Part shown: positions 4,914 through 5,476 of the stretch, in pieces
Position numbering within the stretch: position 1 is the stretch's first letter
Layout: each line of letters begins with the position of its first letter
Source: an uncultured Paracoccaceae bacterium
GTDB lineage: Bacteria > Pseudomonadota > Alphaproteobacteria > Rhodobacterales > Rhodobacteraceae
Assembly: GCA_938038825.1 (NCBI GenBank)
Contig: CALHST010000436.1
Coordinates: forward strand, 1 to 5,476
Direction: 5' to 3'
Length of the DNA stretch: 5,476 bases
Made by a program: the position numbers and the translations under genes
Notes under the pieces: generated by a model
Databases searched by the model: none
What the model saw: the letters and a program-made list of their open reading frames with translations, nothing else
What the model was told of the DNA's origin: nothing

Positions 4914-5476
4914 TCGATTTTCTTTTTGCATATCTTGCGGGCCTGTTGACCCTTATCAATCCGTGTGTCCTGCCCGTTTTGCCAATTGTTTTGGCAAGCG
5001 CGTTGAACGCCAATCGTTATGGTCCTGTCGCTTTGGCCGCCGGGATGAGCGTGTCGTTTGTGGTGTTGGGCGTCCTGGTCACAGCCTTTGGGAATTCGAT
5101 TGGACTGACACAGGATCTCTTGGCCCAAATCGGCGCTGTCATCATGATCTTGTTCGGGATCGTTTTGCTGGTGCCCATGTTTGCACAGCGGTTTGAGCTT
5201 GCAACAGCAGGCGTCGCCGCAGGTGCGGATGGACGTATGAACCAGATTGATGCATCCGACCTAAAGGGGCAGTTTTTGGGCGGATTGCTGTTGGGCGCTG
5301 TCTGGTCCCCGTGTATTGGCCCCACGCTGGGCGGTGCCATTGCGCTTGCGTCACAAGGAAGCGGCTTGCTGTATGCCACATGTATCATGGCCTTTTTTGC
5401 TTTCGGTGTATCCACCTTGATCATCGGACTTGGGCTGGGTGCGCGTGAAGCGATACGCAAGCGCACCCAATCTTTG
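4910..5476 (+). CDS. CcdA/DsbD-type transmembrane thiol-disulfide transporter (3' partial)
   Basis: The frame runs 189 codons to the window edge with no stop; relatives are about 235-250 residues, so the last helix or two are missing. The protein starts at the first membrane helix with AGLLTLINPCVLPVLP. Cys19 in NPC and Cys135 in SPCIGPTLGG (133-142) are the conserved pair that CcdA-family proteins use to carry electrons from cytosolic thioredoxin to periplasmic acceptors such as CcmG, SoxW or other thioredoxin-like proteins. Hydrophobic segments lie near 4-30, 38-60, 70-90, 120-148 and 153-177, with a polar loop at about 92-118. The ATG overlaps the preceding small ORF as ATGA. The frame stays open upstream, but an N-terminal extension before the first helix would be unusual. 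The DUF2892 neighbour favours a SoxV-like or sulfide-linked role over cytochrome c maturation, though this is inference. Confidence 0.9.
   Translation, partial: MIDFLFAYLAGLLTLINPCVLPVLPIVLASALNANRYGPVALAAGMSVSFVVLGVLVTAFGNSIGLTQDLLAQIGAVIMILFGIVLLVPMFAQRFELATAGVAAGADGRMNQIDASDLKGQFLGGLLLGAVWSPCIGPTLGGAIALASQGSGLLYATCIMAFFAFGVSTLIIGLGLGAREAIRKRTQSL

Noticed and set aside
5017..5466. - strand open frame (149 codons) opposite the CcdA-like gene
   Set aside because: The + strand frame has the conserved NPC and SPC motifs and hydrophobic helices; the antisense product is Pro/Ser/Lys-rich with no motif.

Overview
The window looks like chromosomal DNA of a marine alphaproteobacterium of the Roseobacter group (Rhodobacteraceae). 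The grounds are protein family resemblance recalled without a search: a GcvT-fused dimethylglycine/sarcosine dehydrogenase-like flavoprotein, an RTX protein with a C-terminal Hint_2 domain, and a CcdA-type thiol-disulfide transporter. Base composition is moderately GC-rich, with GTG used as a start codon at least once. No rRNA, tRNA, CRISPR array, insertion sequence or phage gene is visible.

Layout. Positions 1-2356 (+ strand) hold the 3' part of the flavoprotein gene. Ten bases after it comes a MobA/MocA-like nucleotidyltransferase gene, probably in the same transcript. Positions 2346-4208 (- strand) hold a 620-residue secreted-type protein: RTX repeats, an unrecognised probable beta-rich region, more RTX repeats, then a Hint autoprocessing domain. 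Its 3' end overlaps the nucleotidyltransferase gene tail-to-tail by 11 bp.

Positions 4209-4558 look intergenic, but 4267-4497 on the - strand reads as a 76-codon protein-like frame broken by one TGA at codon 17. It is either a decayed small gene or a recoding candidate. A 13-bp perfect palindrome (4491-4503) sits in the same region, just upstream of the next + strand operon.

Positions 4559-5476 (+ strand) hold a compact redox or sulfur-handling operon. It starts with a 64-residue two-helix DUF2892/YgaP-like membrane protein. Next is a 49-codon four-cysteine ORF with a strong ribosome binding site, whose stop overlaps the next start as ATGA. Last is a CcdA/SoxV-like membrane protein cut by the window end. 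The DUF2892 and CcdA proteins together suggest transfer of reducing equivalents or sulfane sulfur across the inner membrane; the small ORF may couple their translation. The two halves of the window, one-carbon/Moco and thiol redox, show no clear functional link.
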